Position numbers and translations under genes: made by a program | Assembly (NCBI RefSeq): GCF_963678635.1 | Contig: NC_087071.1 | Span: forward strand, 12,537,088 to 12,601,087 | Length of the DNA stretch: 64,000 nt | Direction: 5' to 3' | From: Symsagittifera roscoffensis | Lineage: Eukaryota > Xenacoelomorpha > Acoela > Convolutidae | Notes under the pieces: generated by a model | The model's database searches: none | What the model was told of the DNA's origin: nothing | The model's input: only the letters and a program-made list of their open reading frames with translations | Shown here: one piece after another, positions 42,125 to 55,710 of the stretch | Numbering within the stretch: the first letter of the stretch is position 1 | How the letters are laid out: each line of letters opens with the position of its first letter

Positions 42125-42851
42125 CTGGAACAGAGAACAAAATACAATAATCGTAATTATTGATGTAAAAAATAGACATTTAATTAAAACCTGATAGTTA
42201 AAATTGTCATTTTATGAAAAATATACAAAATGACTTTGGTCGTAAATTCGTGACCTGATTGATACTAAAATACTGTTTTTCATTTATAATTTAATGGTTA
42301 ATTTTAATATGAAGGATATTTTAGCTTTTTGTGGAATTAATTCGAAAACCAGTGGTAAGCTTTTGCATATGGGGGGGGGGGGGGGGGGAGCGACCGGGGA
42401 GACGGTATCGGACCATCCACCCCCTCTCCCTCTACTCAAGTGTCTGGGAAAGTTACACTATTACTTTATCTACTCTAGAGCAATCGATAATTCTAATTTC
42501 GAACAATTGACCCAAAAACTTTTCGTGATGAAAGCTATTGCATTAACCATATACGAATCATGACAAAAGAGCCTTCAAAAAAGTCAAATTTTTGAAAACA
42601 CACTCCAAATATTTTGTAAAAAAGACGAGTTCCTGAGCTTCTCTACAATAACGAGATTCCTTTGACATGTTTAAATTTTTTGAACAAAAAAACAACAAGC
42701 TCAAAAATATATTTAATTTTACGAAAATTTCCTTCTTTTTGGAGAATTGGATCCTAAATTGTATTATATTTGACAATTTAAGAAAATTTTGTTCAGGTCA
42801 TTCACATTTACACATTGCTCAATCACGTCTGCTTAAATTGGATCTGAACTA
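42125..42851. other. Intron or 5' flank with poly-G tract
   Basis: A run of about 18 G near 42371-42388. Otherwise AT-rich without a recognisable gene. Confidence 0.5.
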
Positions 42852-43390
42852 GTTATTGTTCCGACTTTCGATACGAAAGTAACGGAATATTTGTGCTCGG
42901 GGTGGGTTTTTTTTTTCTTCAGACAAATTTCGACTTTTTAACTAGCCATTTTTGACGGAATTTTTTTATATCATTCGAAAGGTATTTTTGTCCTGAGCTC
43001 AAATTTGAAAAGATATTTCACCTGTGATCAATTTTCTTAAAGTTACTGGGTTTTAAAGATTGCCATTTTGGCCAATTTGGGACAATCAACGCGCGATATA
43101 TTTCGCGCTATTAACGCGTAAGCGGAGAGTTAATCCGTCTTATAAATCGTTCCAAATTGGTTGAAAGAAGCTTGTTTGCCATAATTGGTTTGTTACAAGG
43201 AGCGAAATTTATCCTTTTGTACTTTATATGGCGTGTGGGGGGGATGATTTTCATAAAAAATTTTAATTTTTAGAAAAAATTTTTTTCATTTTGTTTTATT
43301 TCATTGAATTTTTTAATGTTATTACTGCTCCATAAACCTTAAAGGGAAGTCGGAACATTCAGGGCTTCGCCCTGATGCGAGCAGTCTTGT
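42852..43390 (+). mobile_element. First unit of the Helentron-like array (reference copy)
   Basis: About 540 bp. The 5' subterminal repeat TTGTTCCGAC is inverted near the 3' end as GTCGGAACA. One perfect 7-bp-stem hairpin sits at the 5' end (ACTTTCG-ATA-CGAAAGT), and another (CAGGGC-TTC-GCCCTG) lies between the 3' repeat and the terminus. It has no ORF. An asymmetric subterminal repeat plus 3' hairpin is the known layout of Helentron-associated elements (HINE/DINE-1 type); the class call rests on structure only. Confidence 0.65.
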
Positions 43391-46300
43391 TAATTGTGTA
43401 TATAAATAGTTGCTATAAAATGGCAAGGATATCAAGCTGCTATTCTACCGAAGCAGTTATTGTTCCGACTTTCGATACGAAAGTAACGGAATAATTGTGC
43501 TCGGGGTGGGTTTTTTTTTCTTCAGACAAATTTCAACTTTTTAACTAGCCATTTTTGACGGATTTTTTTTTATATCATTCGAAAACTATTGTTGTCTTGA
43601 GCTCAAATTTGAAAAGATATTTCACTTGTGATCATTTTTCGTAAAGTTACGGGGGTTTAAAGATTGCCATTTTGGTCAATTTGGGACAATTAACGCGCGA
43701 TATATTTAGCGCTAATAACGCGTAAGCGGAGAGTTAATCCGTCTTAGAAATCGTTCCAAATTGATTAAAAGAAGCTTGTTTGCCATAATTGGTTTGTTAC
43801 AAGGAGCGAAATTTATCCTTTTGTACTTTATATGGCGTGTGGGGGGGGATGATTTTCATAAAAAATTTGAAATTTTAGAAAAAAAATTTTTCATTTTGAT
43901 TTATTTCATTGAATTTTTCAATGTTATTACTGCTCCATAAACCTTAAAGGGCAGTCGGAACATTCAGGGCTTCGCCCTGTTACGAGCAGTCTTGTTAATT
44001 GTGTATATAAATAGTTGCTATAAAATGGCAAGGATATCAAGCTGCTATTCTACCGAAGCAGTTATTGTTCCGACTTTCGATACAAAAGTAACGGAATATT
44101 TGTGCTCGGGGTGGATTTTATTTTCTTCAGACAAATTTCGACTTTTTAACTAGCCATTTTTGACGGATTTTTTTAATATATCATTCGAAAGCTATTGTTG
44201 TCTTGAGCTCAAATTTGAAAAGATATTTCACTTGTGATCATTTTTCGTAAAGTTACGGGGGTTTAAAGATTGCCATTTTGGTCAATTTGGGACAATTAAC
44301 GCGCGATACAATTAACGCGCGATACATTTCGCGCTAATAACGCGTAAGCGGAGAGTTAATCCGTCTTAGAAATCGTTCCAAATTGATTAAAAGAAGCTTG
44401 TTTGCCATAATTGGTTTGTTACAAGGAGCGAAATTTATCCTTTTGTACTTTATATGGCGTGTGGGGGGGATGATTTTCATAAAAAATTTGAAATTTTAGA
44501 AAAAAAATTTTTCATTTTGATTTATTTCATTGAATTTTTTAATGTTATTACTGCTCCATAAACCTTAAAGGGCAGTCGGAACATTCAGGGCTTCGCCCTG
44601 TTACGAGCAGTCTTGTTAATTGTGTATATAAATAGTTGCTATAAAATGGCAAGGATATCAAGCTGCTATTCTACCGAAGCAGTTATTGTTCCGACTTTCG
44701 ATACAAAAGTAACGGAATATTTGTGCTCGGGGTGGATTTTAATTTCTTCAGACAAATTTCGACTTTTTAACTAGCCATTTTTGACGGATTTTTTTAATAT
44801 ATCATTCGAAAGCTATTGTTGTCTTGAGCTCAAATTTGAAAAGATATTTCACTTGTGATCATTTTTTGTAAAGTTACGGGGGTTTAAAGATTGCCATTTT
44901 GGTCAATTTGGGACAATTAACGCGCCATACATTTCGCGCTAATAACGCGTAAGCGGTGAGTTAATCCGTCTTAGAAATCGTTCCAAATTGGTTAAAAGAA
45001 GCTTGTTTGCCATAATTGGTTTGTTACAAGGAGCGAAATTTATCCTTTTGTACTTTATATGGCGTGTGGGGGGGGATGATTTTCATAAAAAATTTTAAAT
45101 TTTAGAAAAAATTTTTTTCATTTTGTTTTATTTCATTGAATTTTTTAATGTTATTACTGCTCCATAAACCTTAAAGGGCAGTCGGAACATTCAGGGCTTC
45201 GCCCTGATACGAGCAGTCTTGTTAATTGTGTATATAAACAGTTGCTATAAAAAGGCAAGGATATCAAGCTGCTATTCTACCGAAGCAGTTATTGTTCCGA
45301 CTTTCGATAGGAAAGTAACGGAATATTTGTGCTCGGGGTGGGTTTTTTTTTCTTCAGACAAATTTCGACTTTTTAACTAGCCATTTTGACGGATTTTTTT
45401 AATATATCATTCGAAAGCTATTGTTGTCTTGAGCTCAAATTTGAAAAGATATTTCACTTGTGATCATTTTTCGTAAAGTTACGGGGGTTTAAAGATTGCC
45501 ATTTTGGTCAATTTGGGACAATTAACGCGCGATAGATTTCGCGCTAATAACGCGTAAGCGGAGAGTTAATCCGTCTTAGAAATCATTCCAAATTGGTTGA
45601 ACGAAGCTTATTTGCCATAATTGATTTGTTACAAGGAGCGAAATTTATCCTTTTGTACTTTATATGGCGTGTGGGGGGGATGATTTTCAAAAAAAAATTT
45701 AAATTTTAGAAAATTTTTTTTTCATTTTGTTTTATTTCATTGAATTTTTAAAGGTTATTACTGCTCCATAAACCTTAAAGGGCAGTCGGAACATTCAGCG
45801 CTTCGCCTTGATACGAGCAGTCTTGTTAATTGTGTATATAAATAGTTGCTATAAAATGGCAAGGATATCAAGCTGCTATTCTACCGAAGCAGTTATTGTT
45901 CCGACTTTCGATACGAAAGTAACGAAATATTTGTGCTCGGGGTGGGTTTTTTTTTCTTCAGACAAATTTCGACTTTTTAACTAGCCATTTTTGACGGAAT
46001 TTTTTTATATCATTCAAAAGTCATTGTTGTCCTGAGCTTAAATTTGAAAATATATTTCACCTGTGATCATTTTTCGTAAATTTATGAGGGTTTAAAGATT
46101 GCCATTTTGGCCATTTTGACCAATTTGGGACAATTAACGCGCAATATAGTTCGCGCTATTAACGCGTAAGCGGAGATTTAATCCGTCTTATAAATCGTAC
46201 CAAATTGGTTGAACGAAGCTTATTTGCCATAATTGATTTGTTACAAGGAGCGAAATTTATCCTTTTGTACTTTATATGGCGTGTGGGGGGGGGATGATTT

Positions 46301-49300
46301 TCATAAAAAAATTTAAATTTTAGAAATTTTTTTTTCATTTTGTTTTATTTCATTGAATTTTTTAATGTTATTACTGCTCCATAAACCTTAAAGGGCAGTC
46401 GGAACATTCAGGGCTTCGCCCTGATACGAGCAGTCTTGTTAATTGTGTATATAAATGGTTGCTATAAAATGGCAAGGATATCAAGCTGCTATTCTACCGA
46501 AGCAGTTATTGTTCCGACTTTCGATACGAAAGTAACGAAATATTTGTGCTCGGGGTGGGTTTTTTTTTTCTTCAGACAAATTTCGACTTTTTAACTAGCC
46601 ATTTTTGACAGAATTTTTTTATATCATTCAAAAGTCATTGTTGTCCTGAGCTTAAATTTGAAAAGATATTTCACCTGTGATCATTTTTCGTAAATTTATG
46701 AGGGTTTAAAGATTGCCATTTTGGCCATTCTGACCAATTTGGGACAATTAACGCGCAATATAGTTCGCGCTATTAACGCGTAAGCGGAGATTTAATCCGT
46801 CTGATAAATCGTTCCAAATTGGTTGAACGAAGCTTATTTGCCATAATTGATTTGTTACAAGGAGCGAATTTTATCCTTTTGTAGTTTATATGGCGTGTGG
46901 GGGGGATGATTTTCATAAAAAAATTTAAATTTTAGAAATTTTTTTTTTCATTTTGTTTTATTTCATTGAATTTTTTAATGTTATTACTGCTCCATAAACC
47001 TTAAAGGGCAGTCGGAACATTCAGGGCTTCGCCCTGATACGAGCAGTCTTGTTAATTGTGTATATAAATAGTTGCTATAAAATGGCAAGGATATCAAGCT
47101 GCTATTCTACCGAAGCAGTTATTGTTCCGACTTTCGATACGAAAGTAACGAAATATTTGTGCTCGGGGTGGGTTTTTTTTTCTTCAGACAAATTTCGACT
47201 TTTTAACTAGCCATTTTTGACGGAATTTTTTTATATCATTCAAAAGTCATTGTTGTCCTGAGCTTAAATTTGAAAATATATTTCACCTGTGATCATTTTT
47301 CGTAAATTTATGAGGGTTTAAAGATTGCCATTTTGGCCATTTTGACCAATTTGGGACAATTAACGCGCAATATAGTTCGCGCTATTAACGCGTAAGCGGA
47401 GATTTAATCCGTCTTATAAATCGTACCAAATTGGTTGAACGAAGCTTATTTGCCATAATTGATTTGTTACAAGGAGCGAAATTTATCCTTTTGTACTTTA
47501 TATGGCGTGTGGGGGGGATGATTTTCATAAAAAAATTTAAATTTTAGAAAAATTTTTTTTCATTTTGTTTTATTTCATTGAATTTTTTAATGTTATTACT
47601 GCTCCATAAACCTTAAAGGGCAGTCGGAACATTCAGGGCTTCGCCCTGATACGAGCAGTCTTGTTAATTGTGTATATAAATAGTTGCTATAAAATGGCAA
47701 GGATATCAAGCTGCTATTCTACCGAAGCAGTTATTGTTCCGACTTTCGATACGAAAGTAACGAAATATTTGTGCTCGGGGTGGGTTTTTTTTTTCTTCAG
47801 ACAAATTTCGACTTTTTAACTAGCCATTTTTGACAGAATTTTTTTATATCATTCAAAAGTCATTGTTGTCCTGAGCTTAAATTTGAAAAGATATTTCACC
47901 TGTGATCATTTTTCGTAAATTTATGAGGGTTTAAAGATTGCCATTTTGGCCATTCTGACCAATTTGGGACAATTAACGCGCAATATAGTTCGCGCTATTA
48001 ACGCGTAAGCGGAGATTTAATCCGTCTGATAAATCGTTCCAAATTGGTTGAACGAAGCTTATTTGCCATAATTGATTTGTTACATGGAGCGAATTTTATC
48101 CTTTTGTAGTTTATATGGCGTGTGGGGGGGATGATTTTCATAAAAAAATTTAAATTTTAGAAAATTTTTTTTTCATTTTGTTTTATTTCATTGAATTTTT
48201 TAATGTTATTACTGCTCCATAAACCTTAAAGGGCAGTCGGAACATTCAGGGCTTCGCCCTGATACGAGCAGTCTTGTTAATTGTGTATATAAATAGTTGC
48301 TATAAAATGGCAAGGATATCAAGCTGCTATTCTACCGAAGCAGTTATTGTTCCGACTTTCGATACGAAAGTAACGAAATATTTGTGCTCGGGGTGGGTTT
48401 TTTTTTCTTCAGACAAATTTCGACTTTTTAACTAGCCATTTTTGACAGAATTTTTTTATATCATTCAAAAGTCATTGTTGTCCTGAGCTTAAATTTGAAA
48501 AGATATTTCACCTGTGATCATTTTTCGTAAATTTATGAGGGTTTAAAGATTGCCATTTTGGCCATTCTGACCAATTTGGGACAATTAACGCGCAATATAG
48601 TTCGCGCTATTAACGCGTAAGCGGAGATTTAATCCGTCTGATAAATCGTTCCAAATTGGTTGAACGAAGCTTATTTGCCATAATTGATTTGTTACAAGGA
48701 GCGAATTTTATCCTTTTGTAGTTTATATGGCGTGTGGGGGGGGATGATTTTCATAAAAAAATTTAAATTTTAGAAGAAATTTTTTTCATTTTGTTTTATT
48801 TCATTGAATTTTTTAATGTTATTACTGCTCCATAAACCTTAAAGGGCAGTCGGAACATTCAGGGCTTCGCCCTGATACGAGCAGTCTTGTTAATTGTGTA
48901 TATAAATAGTTGCTATAAAATGGCAAGGATATCAAGCTGCTATTCTACCGAAGCAGTTATTGTTCCGACTTTCGATACGAAAGTAACGAAATATTTGTGC
49001 TCGGGGTGGGTTTTTTTTTTCTTCAGACAAATTTCGACTTTTTAACTAGCCATTTTTGACAGATTTTTTTTATATCATTCAAAAGTCATTGTTGTCCTGA
49101 GCTTAAATTTGAAAAGATATTTCACCTGTGATCATTTTTCGTAAATTTATGAGGGTTTAAAGATTGCCATTTTGGCCATTCTGACCAATTTGGGACAATT
49201 AACGCGCAATATAGTTCGAGCTATTAACGCGTAAGCGGAGATTTAATCCGTCTGATAAATCGTTCCAAATTGGTTGAACGAAGCTTACTTGCCATAATTG

Positions 49301-50119
49301 ATTTGTTACAAGGAGCGAATTTTATCCTTTTGTAGTTTATATGGCGTGTGGGGGGGATGATTTTCATAAAAAAATTTAAATTTTAGAAAATTTTTTTTTC
49401 ATTTTGTTTTATTTCATTGAATTTTTTAATGTTATTACTGCTCCATAAACCTTAAAGGGCAGTCGGAACATTCAGGGCTTCGCCCTGATACGAGCAGTCT
49501 TGTTAATTGTGTATATAAATAGTTGCTATAAAATGGCAAGGATATCAAGCTGCTATTCTACCGAAGCAGTTATTGTTCCGACTTTCGATACGAAAGTAAC
49601 GAAATATTTGTGCTCGGGGTGGGTTTTTTTTTTCTTCAGACAAATTTCGACTTTTTAACTAGCCATTTTTGACGGAATTTTTTTATATCATTCAAAAGTC
49701 ATTGTTGTCTTGAGCTTAAATTTGAAAAGATATTTCACCTGTGATCATTTTTCGTAAAGTTATGAGGGTTTAAAGATTTCCATTTTGGCCATTTTGACCA
49801 ATTTGGGTCAATTAACGCGCAATATAATTCGCGCTGTTAACGCGTAAGCGGAGATTTAATCCGTCTTATAAATCGTTCCAAATTGGTTGAACGAAGCTTA
49901 TTTGCCATAATTGATTTGTTACAAGGAACGAAATCTATCTTTTTGTACTTTATATGGCGTGTGGGGGGATGATTTTCATAAAAAATTTCAAATTTTAGAA
50001 AAAAAAAATTTTCATTTTATTTTATTTCATTTAATTTTTTTATGTATTACTGCTGCTCATTAAACCTTAAAAGGCAGTCGGAACATTCAGGGCTTCGCCC
50101 TGATACGAGCAGTCTTGTT
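42852..50119 (+). repeat. 12-unit tandem array of a Helentron/HINE-like element
   Basis: Units begin at about 42852, 43455, 44060, 44681, 45287, 45891, 46504, 47117, 47729, 48342, 48955 and 49568. Periods are 603-621 bp. Each unit has TGTTCCGAC, the hairpin ACTTTCGATACGAAAGT, ~450 bp of conserved non-coding DNA with a variable G run (GTGTGGGGGG), GTCGGAACA, the hairpin CAGGGCTTCGCCCTG and the end GAGCAGTCTTGTT. Units 1-11 are followed by a ~65-bp linker (AATTGTGTATATAAATAGTT..) that the last unit lacks. The array starts and stops at element termini, not in the linker. Confidence 0.92.
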
Positions 50120-53100
50120 AAAGTTTGGCTTAACACTAGACACAAAAACTAACTATTCGACCTTTTAATTTCTGGGTTTTCGAATTAAAGACGCAAACAA
50201 AAAGAAATACAGCCTGGAGTAAAAAATGACTCCTAGAAAACGCCTCCGTTAAAAAAACAATATATTGATAATTTTTGTTTAGGGCTTTATAGTTTAGAGG
50301 GTTTAGGGTTTAACAAATACTGCACTAGACAAGCCCCAAGCAAAAATGATTTCGAGGGAATGCTTTGGCAAAAAAAACTAACAAACTGATATTTTCTTCT
50401 TAGGGTTTTTGTTCTGGGGGGTCTAACAAATATAGCAATGCCCCTAAGAAAAAAAACATTTTTAGGAAAACTCCTCCTTTTGAGGGAATTTAGGATTCAC
50501 CAAGGGAGATTATAAAAACAGCCGTTGGAAAGTGGGATCAGATAATATTGACATTCTTCAATATCTTTAGGTTCTTTCGAACAAGCTTGATCAAATTTAT
50601 CTAAAACATGACCACTGTCTAAATTGGTTTTACTGCATCGATGCTCAAGTAAAAACGGGGACTGAATTTTTAAAAATTTAATCAGTAATGAGCAAAATAT
50701 GCTCTCCAAAAGTTTCAAAAATGTCAAAAAAAAATTGTGTACTTGTTTTGCTATTCAATTTGATTTTTTGTTATTTTTGGCGTGATCATTTTCTGTGCTC
50801 TAATGTTTTCTCTTAAAAGTCTTTGAAAAGTACTGTTTCAATCTGTATAATATACTCCGGACTTCGATTATTTTATAAGAGTTTTCTTTAGGTTTTGTTT
50901 AAAACAAGAAATTTCCAGCTAGTCTTAATAGCCAATTATTACAGGGGTTAAAATTGAAAAACAATATTCATAAAACCTCTTAATGTTACATTTGAAGAGC
51001 TAAGAACGAGACTTGCTGCAATCATAGAACTGCTAGCAATAAAAAGAGACGCTTGCTGAGATTGAGAAGAAGTTGTAAAGTAAATTGTAAATCACATTTT
51101 GTGTCTACTTTTTGTACCTCAAGGAAAAATCAAGAAAAAATTTCTGAAGTTTGAATCACAACCAACTATGAAAAAGGTGTCAAAAAGATGATTGTTATAA
51201 AACTAGTATATAAGTTCGAAAAAAACTAAGATTGCTTTTCTGCTAAAATATTGAAGACGTCTGCTTATATCATTGAGAAAACCTGAATGATCCCATTGCC
51301 AGTTTTGATTAAGAAATAATACGTTCAAAAAAATTAACATTTTTAATTTTCGTTTTTTTTTTGCAAAAATTTTCCTAAAATGAAGTGTTGTAACAGAGAT
51401 CTGTTAAATAGCACAATATTTTTATGCCTAAGTTTTCATAAAGTACGAAATTTTCCTGTTTAAAGTGACCTAAAAAATGTAGAACTCTCAGAAGAAAACT
51501 TTCTCTATCGAGCTCCAACGTTGATCGAGCTCCAACGTCGAAAAATCCGCTGATACAAACAACAATTCAGTACAGCGATCCTTTGCTTTGATTCACATGG
51601 TCCCATTGTCATTGTAAATGGCATGTGGGCAACTACGATCACAATTTTTTCTTGGGTACAACCTTGAAAAACCTACAAAAAAAACCGTCAAAAATGTTGT
51701 CAATACTGTTGAATTACTAAGGTAATTAAATCTGATTTTTTCTCCGATCAGAGAAGTGTGGTACTGTACTGAATCTGAAGGAGTAGTCGATTTTATCGAA
51801 GGAGTAGTCGATTGCAATATCAACCTGGGCGAATTTTTTTTCAGAAATGATTTAGCAAATATCCTTATTTGCAAGAAACTTTGCTAAAATTTTTTTTGCA
51901 TCTAAACCTTAGTCTTTGGAGTTATGATTTTTTTCATGACGCAATCCTAACAGCTATTTTCAAATTCATTTAACTTACAAAATGCTCTTTATAAAAAAGT
52001 TGCTCGGAATTGTCTGTGTTATTGGAAATTCCATTTTTTGTCTGAGTATATCAAGCATCAAAAAGTAAACCTAAAATGCCAATTGCAAAAATCTTTTACT
52101 CTTAAATTTCGAATTAAAAATTTAATTTTGAAAACGTGGGAATCGTGCTGGTTTTACTCTTGACAAGTTATAACGGTCAAAAGGAGTTTTAACAATTTCT
52201 TTAAAGTGTCAAAAAGAAAAACTGTGTACGCTTATATTTCGTCTTGAGAAAAATGATTGCAATTAATTTGGTAGACATATTAGAGAAATACTTTCAAAAA
52301 GATAAGTTCAATTCATTTCGTTTAAAATTGATCTGAAAATTTTAGTGAAATTCTCCACTTCAAATAATTCTGTTTTGACAGCTTAAATTTTAATAAGCAG
52401 GTTAACAGACTGGCTTTTTTAGTCTTTTCTTAGTACTTATTCCATAAAACTTACATAAGAAATGAATACCAATTTTGTTCTACTAATTGATATGAGTAAA
52501 CTAAAAAAAGTGGTAGATTTAAAAATCACTCATTTTTAGGCGAGCTTTTTAATCTGTAACTTTTGAGCATTTTGTTTTTTCATGAATTTTTTTTGCAAAA
52601 ATTAGCAAAAAGACAAGGTTATTTTTTATACAAAAAAAAATAGAACAATTTTGCCTGAATTAGCATTTCTCATTGTTGAAACCATTATGGTTTTCAGTAA
52701 GCAAATCACCTCAAACTACTGTCACAGTAACGGTTTTGAAATGGAATTTTAGGACTATATATTGAAGTTTTCCGAAATTTAAAACTCGTTTAAATTGATT
52801 TTGTTCGTGTTTTGAGCGTATTAAGCTTTGTTCAGGCAAAAAGAGTGGGTGGATGACAAGGAGACGGGTCTGATCCAGACACTGATCTTGTTAGGCAATT
52901 ACAAGAGATAGTAAGGCAAGGAAAACATAGACAAATCACCCAATTAGAAAAAAATGTTCGACGAATTTTGAGGCTTGAAACTATTATTCTGTTACTGACC
53001 AATTTGTTGAATTACCAAAATACATTCACTTCATTTGATTTGCTCGTTTTTCAATTCCTTTTCTAGACCGGATTGTCTCATTGTGAATCATCAAAGAGTT

Positions 53101-55371
53101 ATTTTTTTACGACAGTAAGAAACCGCTGAAAACAACCGAAAATGTAAACAGAATTTATTTCAGACAATCTTAATTCAGTTTTTTCAGTGTGGGTATCATC
53201 TTCTAGAGGAAATTGCAATTAGGGGAGCAGACATTTGACAACGTATTGAAAGAAGAATCTTTAACTGAAACTCATAACTTTGTCATGATGTGACTGATTT
53301 GCTTGAGTTTTATTATATCAAGTATTATATATCAAATGTTACATGACCTCTCTAATTATATATCAATTTGATATAATATTAGACAAATATAACTCAAATC
53401 ATGGCAAAACCGTAGAGGTTCTGATTTTCTTCACACAATAGTAACACTGGTAGGTGAAGATGTCAAAGTCTTAGAAGAGAAATTTAGCCATCTGATTTTG
53501 ATTGCAAAGATGACGTTCTTTTTGGAAATGATTGTGCTCTTAACAGTTAAGTGGCACAACTTTCCCTGCGTTTCAGATGAATTAAAAGAAAGTTTCCAAA
53601 TGATTTTTAGATTTTTTTTACTACTAAAATGTTTTTGGAGTGACAAAAATTACCAAGGAAACGTGAGAAGCTACTATAATTTCGAGAGAACATTTACGGC
53701 AAATTCAAAACAAAAGGAAACTGAAAATTTTAAATTTTACGTGAATTGACCAACTTTTTAACCTGTATAGCATATAATAATTACAATTTACTTGTCGGTA
53801 TTTTTCAAAGGATTGGCTAAAATTAATTTTATTGTCACTTTAAAAACTTACTTGATGATATCGTTGTCGCGGCAAAATAAAGTAGAATAAGTTGAATTCG
53901 GAATACTATGAACATTTTGCACAAAAATAAGTAAGAGATAATTATGGTAATTTTGATGGAAATCGAGAAAAATACAATTCTTTAGTTCTAATATTAAGTT
54001 GTCACGAAATGATTTGATTTCAAAGTGTCACAAACTTCAAACATCTTTGAAAATGAATATAGATTAATTTGAAGGGATATAAAAACTAAGTTGAATTTGA
54101 GCTTTATGTTGAATTAATTAAAAAAGCAAAAATGCAAGGTGAATCGAAAACAAAGTATCAATGGATCGCTTAAATCAAAAACTTTATCACTTTTTCAATT
54201 GTCAGTTTTTCCCCAGAGGCGGGCTAGTACAACAAGAACGTAATTTGGGCCAAAATTTTGCAGGAAAAGCTAATCAAATAATTCATAATATGGAAATAGA
54301 CATTTCAATTTGTTTTCTATCGTTCAACTGATAATTTTTTGAATAAATTTTCTCATAGTTAATGCAAGTCTGGATGTTTTCTTCCAGTTGTGACGCAATA
54401 AAGTTTTCCAAGTGATTTAACCTTGGCATTAATAAACAGCTTCCCCTCCAGTTAAAACCAGGTAACAAGTAATAACCAGGAATAACTCAAATAGCATAAA
54501 AATGAAAGCAGAAGAAAATCAGTAGCGAATGTTTTTACGCCGAGGGGGATTATAACAAATTCATACCAGATTTTATTAACTTAGTCTGATTAAAGAACAG
54601 TCCGATTTTTGCGATTGGCTGAATAGAGTTCAAAATTGGTATACAGGATTTTTGAGAATTGGAGTTTAAAATTGTAGATAGAAATATTCTGCATTTAAAT
54701 TGAATAAAACAGAATCGTCAAAATGCATAACATATGCCTATTACTTGTCAGGTACTTGATCTCATCATTATGCTTTTGTTTCTCAGCTAATTTGTAGCCA
54801 AAAACAAATAAAAATCATTTAGACATTTTTTAGAATACAAAATTTTGACTAAATCATAAAAACAAAGTTGATTGATTTTAATTACTTGCAAAAAAACTTG
54901 TGCATATATTTTTGACTTAAATCTGCAACAATTAAAAAGCCCAAAGGCAAGTTAAAGTTTCATGGGTTAATCTTAAGATTTCATGAAGCAAAAGTTGAAA
55001 CTTTAATAAAGTCTCCTTGCTCCCAGAATTTTTCGTTTAATTCGTTTCATATTAGTCAGTGTGGATGTTCACTAACTTTAATCCAATAAAACGACATTTT
55101 TCATTTTTTTTATTTTTAATTCTTTTTATAACAAATCCCAAGACGGCGATTTTTAATTTAACCTTGTCACAAACAATTGAGGTGATTTGCTGACCCTGCG
55201 GCGTTTAGCTTTGAATACTGTTCAAATAAGGAATCATTCTTTAGACAGACTATTCTATAGGGAACATTTATCGCTATCACATTAAGTTATAATAAATAAT
55301 ACGTTAGGTTCATCTGCTTTTCAAAAAACGAAAGCAAATCAGAATATTATCAATGAAATATTGATAAATAA
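50120..55371. other. 5.2 kb without recognisable gene
   Basis: AT-rich DNA; short unrelated frames on both strands. A weak Helentron-like 3' remnant (AACCTGAATGATCCCATTGCC) near 51284. No splice-supported exon, tRNA or LTR seen. Confidence 0.45.
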
Positions 55372-55638
55372 AAAATTATCATTTATCTCGAGAAAAAAAC
55401 TCATTAATTTAAAATCGAAAAACGCACTTGTTTTTTTTCGGCAAATTTATAAACTAGTAGAAAACTCTGCGTTAATGAACTTAAATTAACCATTACCGAA
55501 AAATGTTCTTATTTCTGGTGAGAAGTACTTGACTTTAAATTTTAATGTTTCGCCAAAAACATACAGCAAGAAGAACTTAAAAAAACATTCTCATCTAATT
55601 TCTGATCAGCTAAAGGTAGGCTTTTTCAGTGAAAACTT

Positions 55639-55710
55639 CTCCTAGTGGAACTTGAACCCACACTCTCACGCTAGCTTTGCGTATGTGTTAAGCGCTCAGC
55701 CACGGAAGTT
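55639..55710 (-). ncRNA. tRNA-like pol III unit, copy 1
   Basis: Minus strand: A-box-like GTGGCTGAGCGC (55703-55692), then a T-arm GTGGG-TTCAAGT-TCCAC (55659-55643) with a B box. The acceptor strands do not pair, so it is tRNA-derived rather than a working tRNA. Confidence 0.4.

Noticed and set aside
42852..50119. Regular repeats resembling a CRISPR array or a centromeric satellite
   Set aside because: Unit of ~610 bp with transposon-like termini and a eukaryotic context; not CRISPR. A satellite role is possible, but the array ends at transposon borders.
55639..55710. Functional tRNA gene
   Set aside because: No acceptor-stem pairing and no convincing anticodon arm in any of the three copies.
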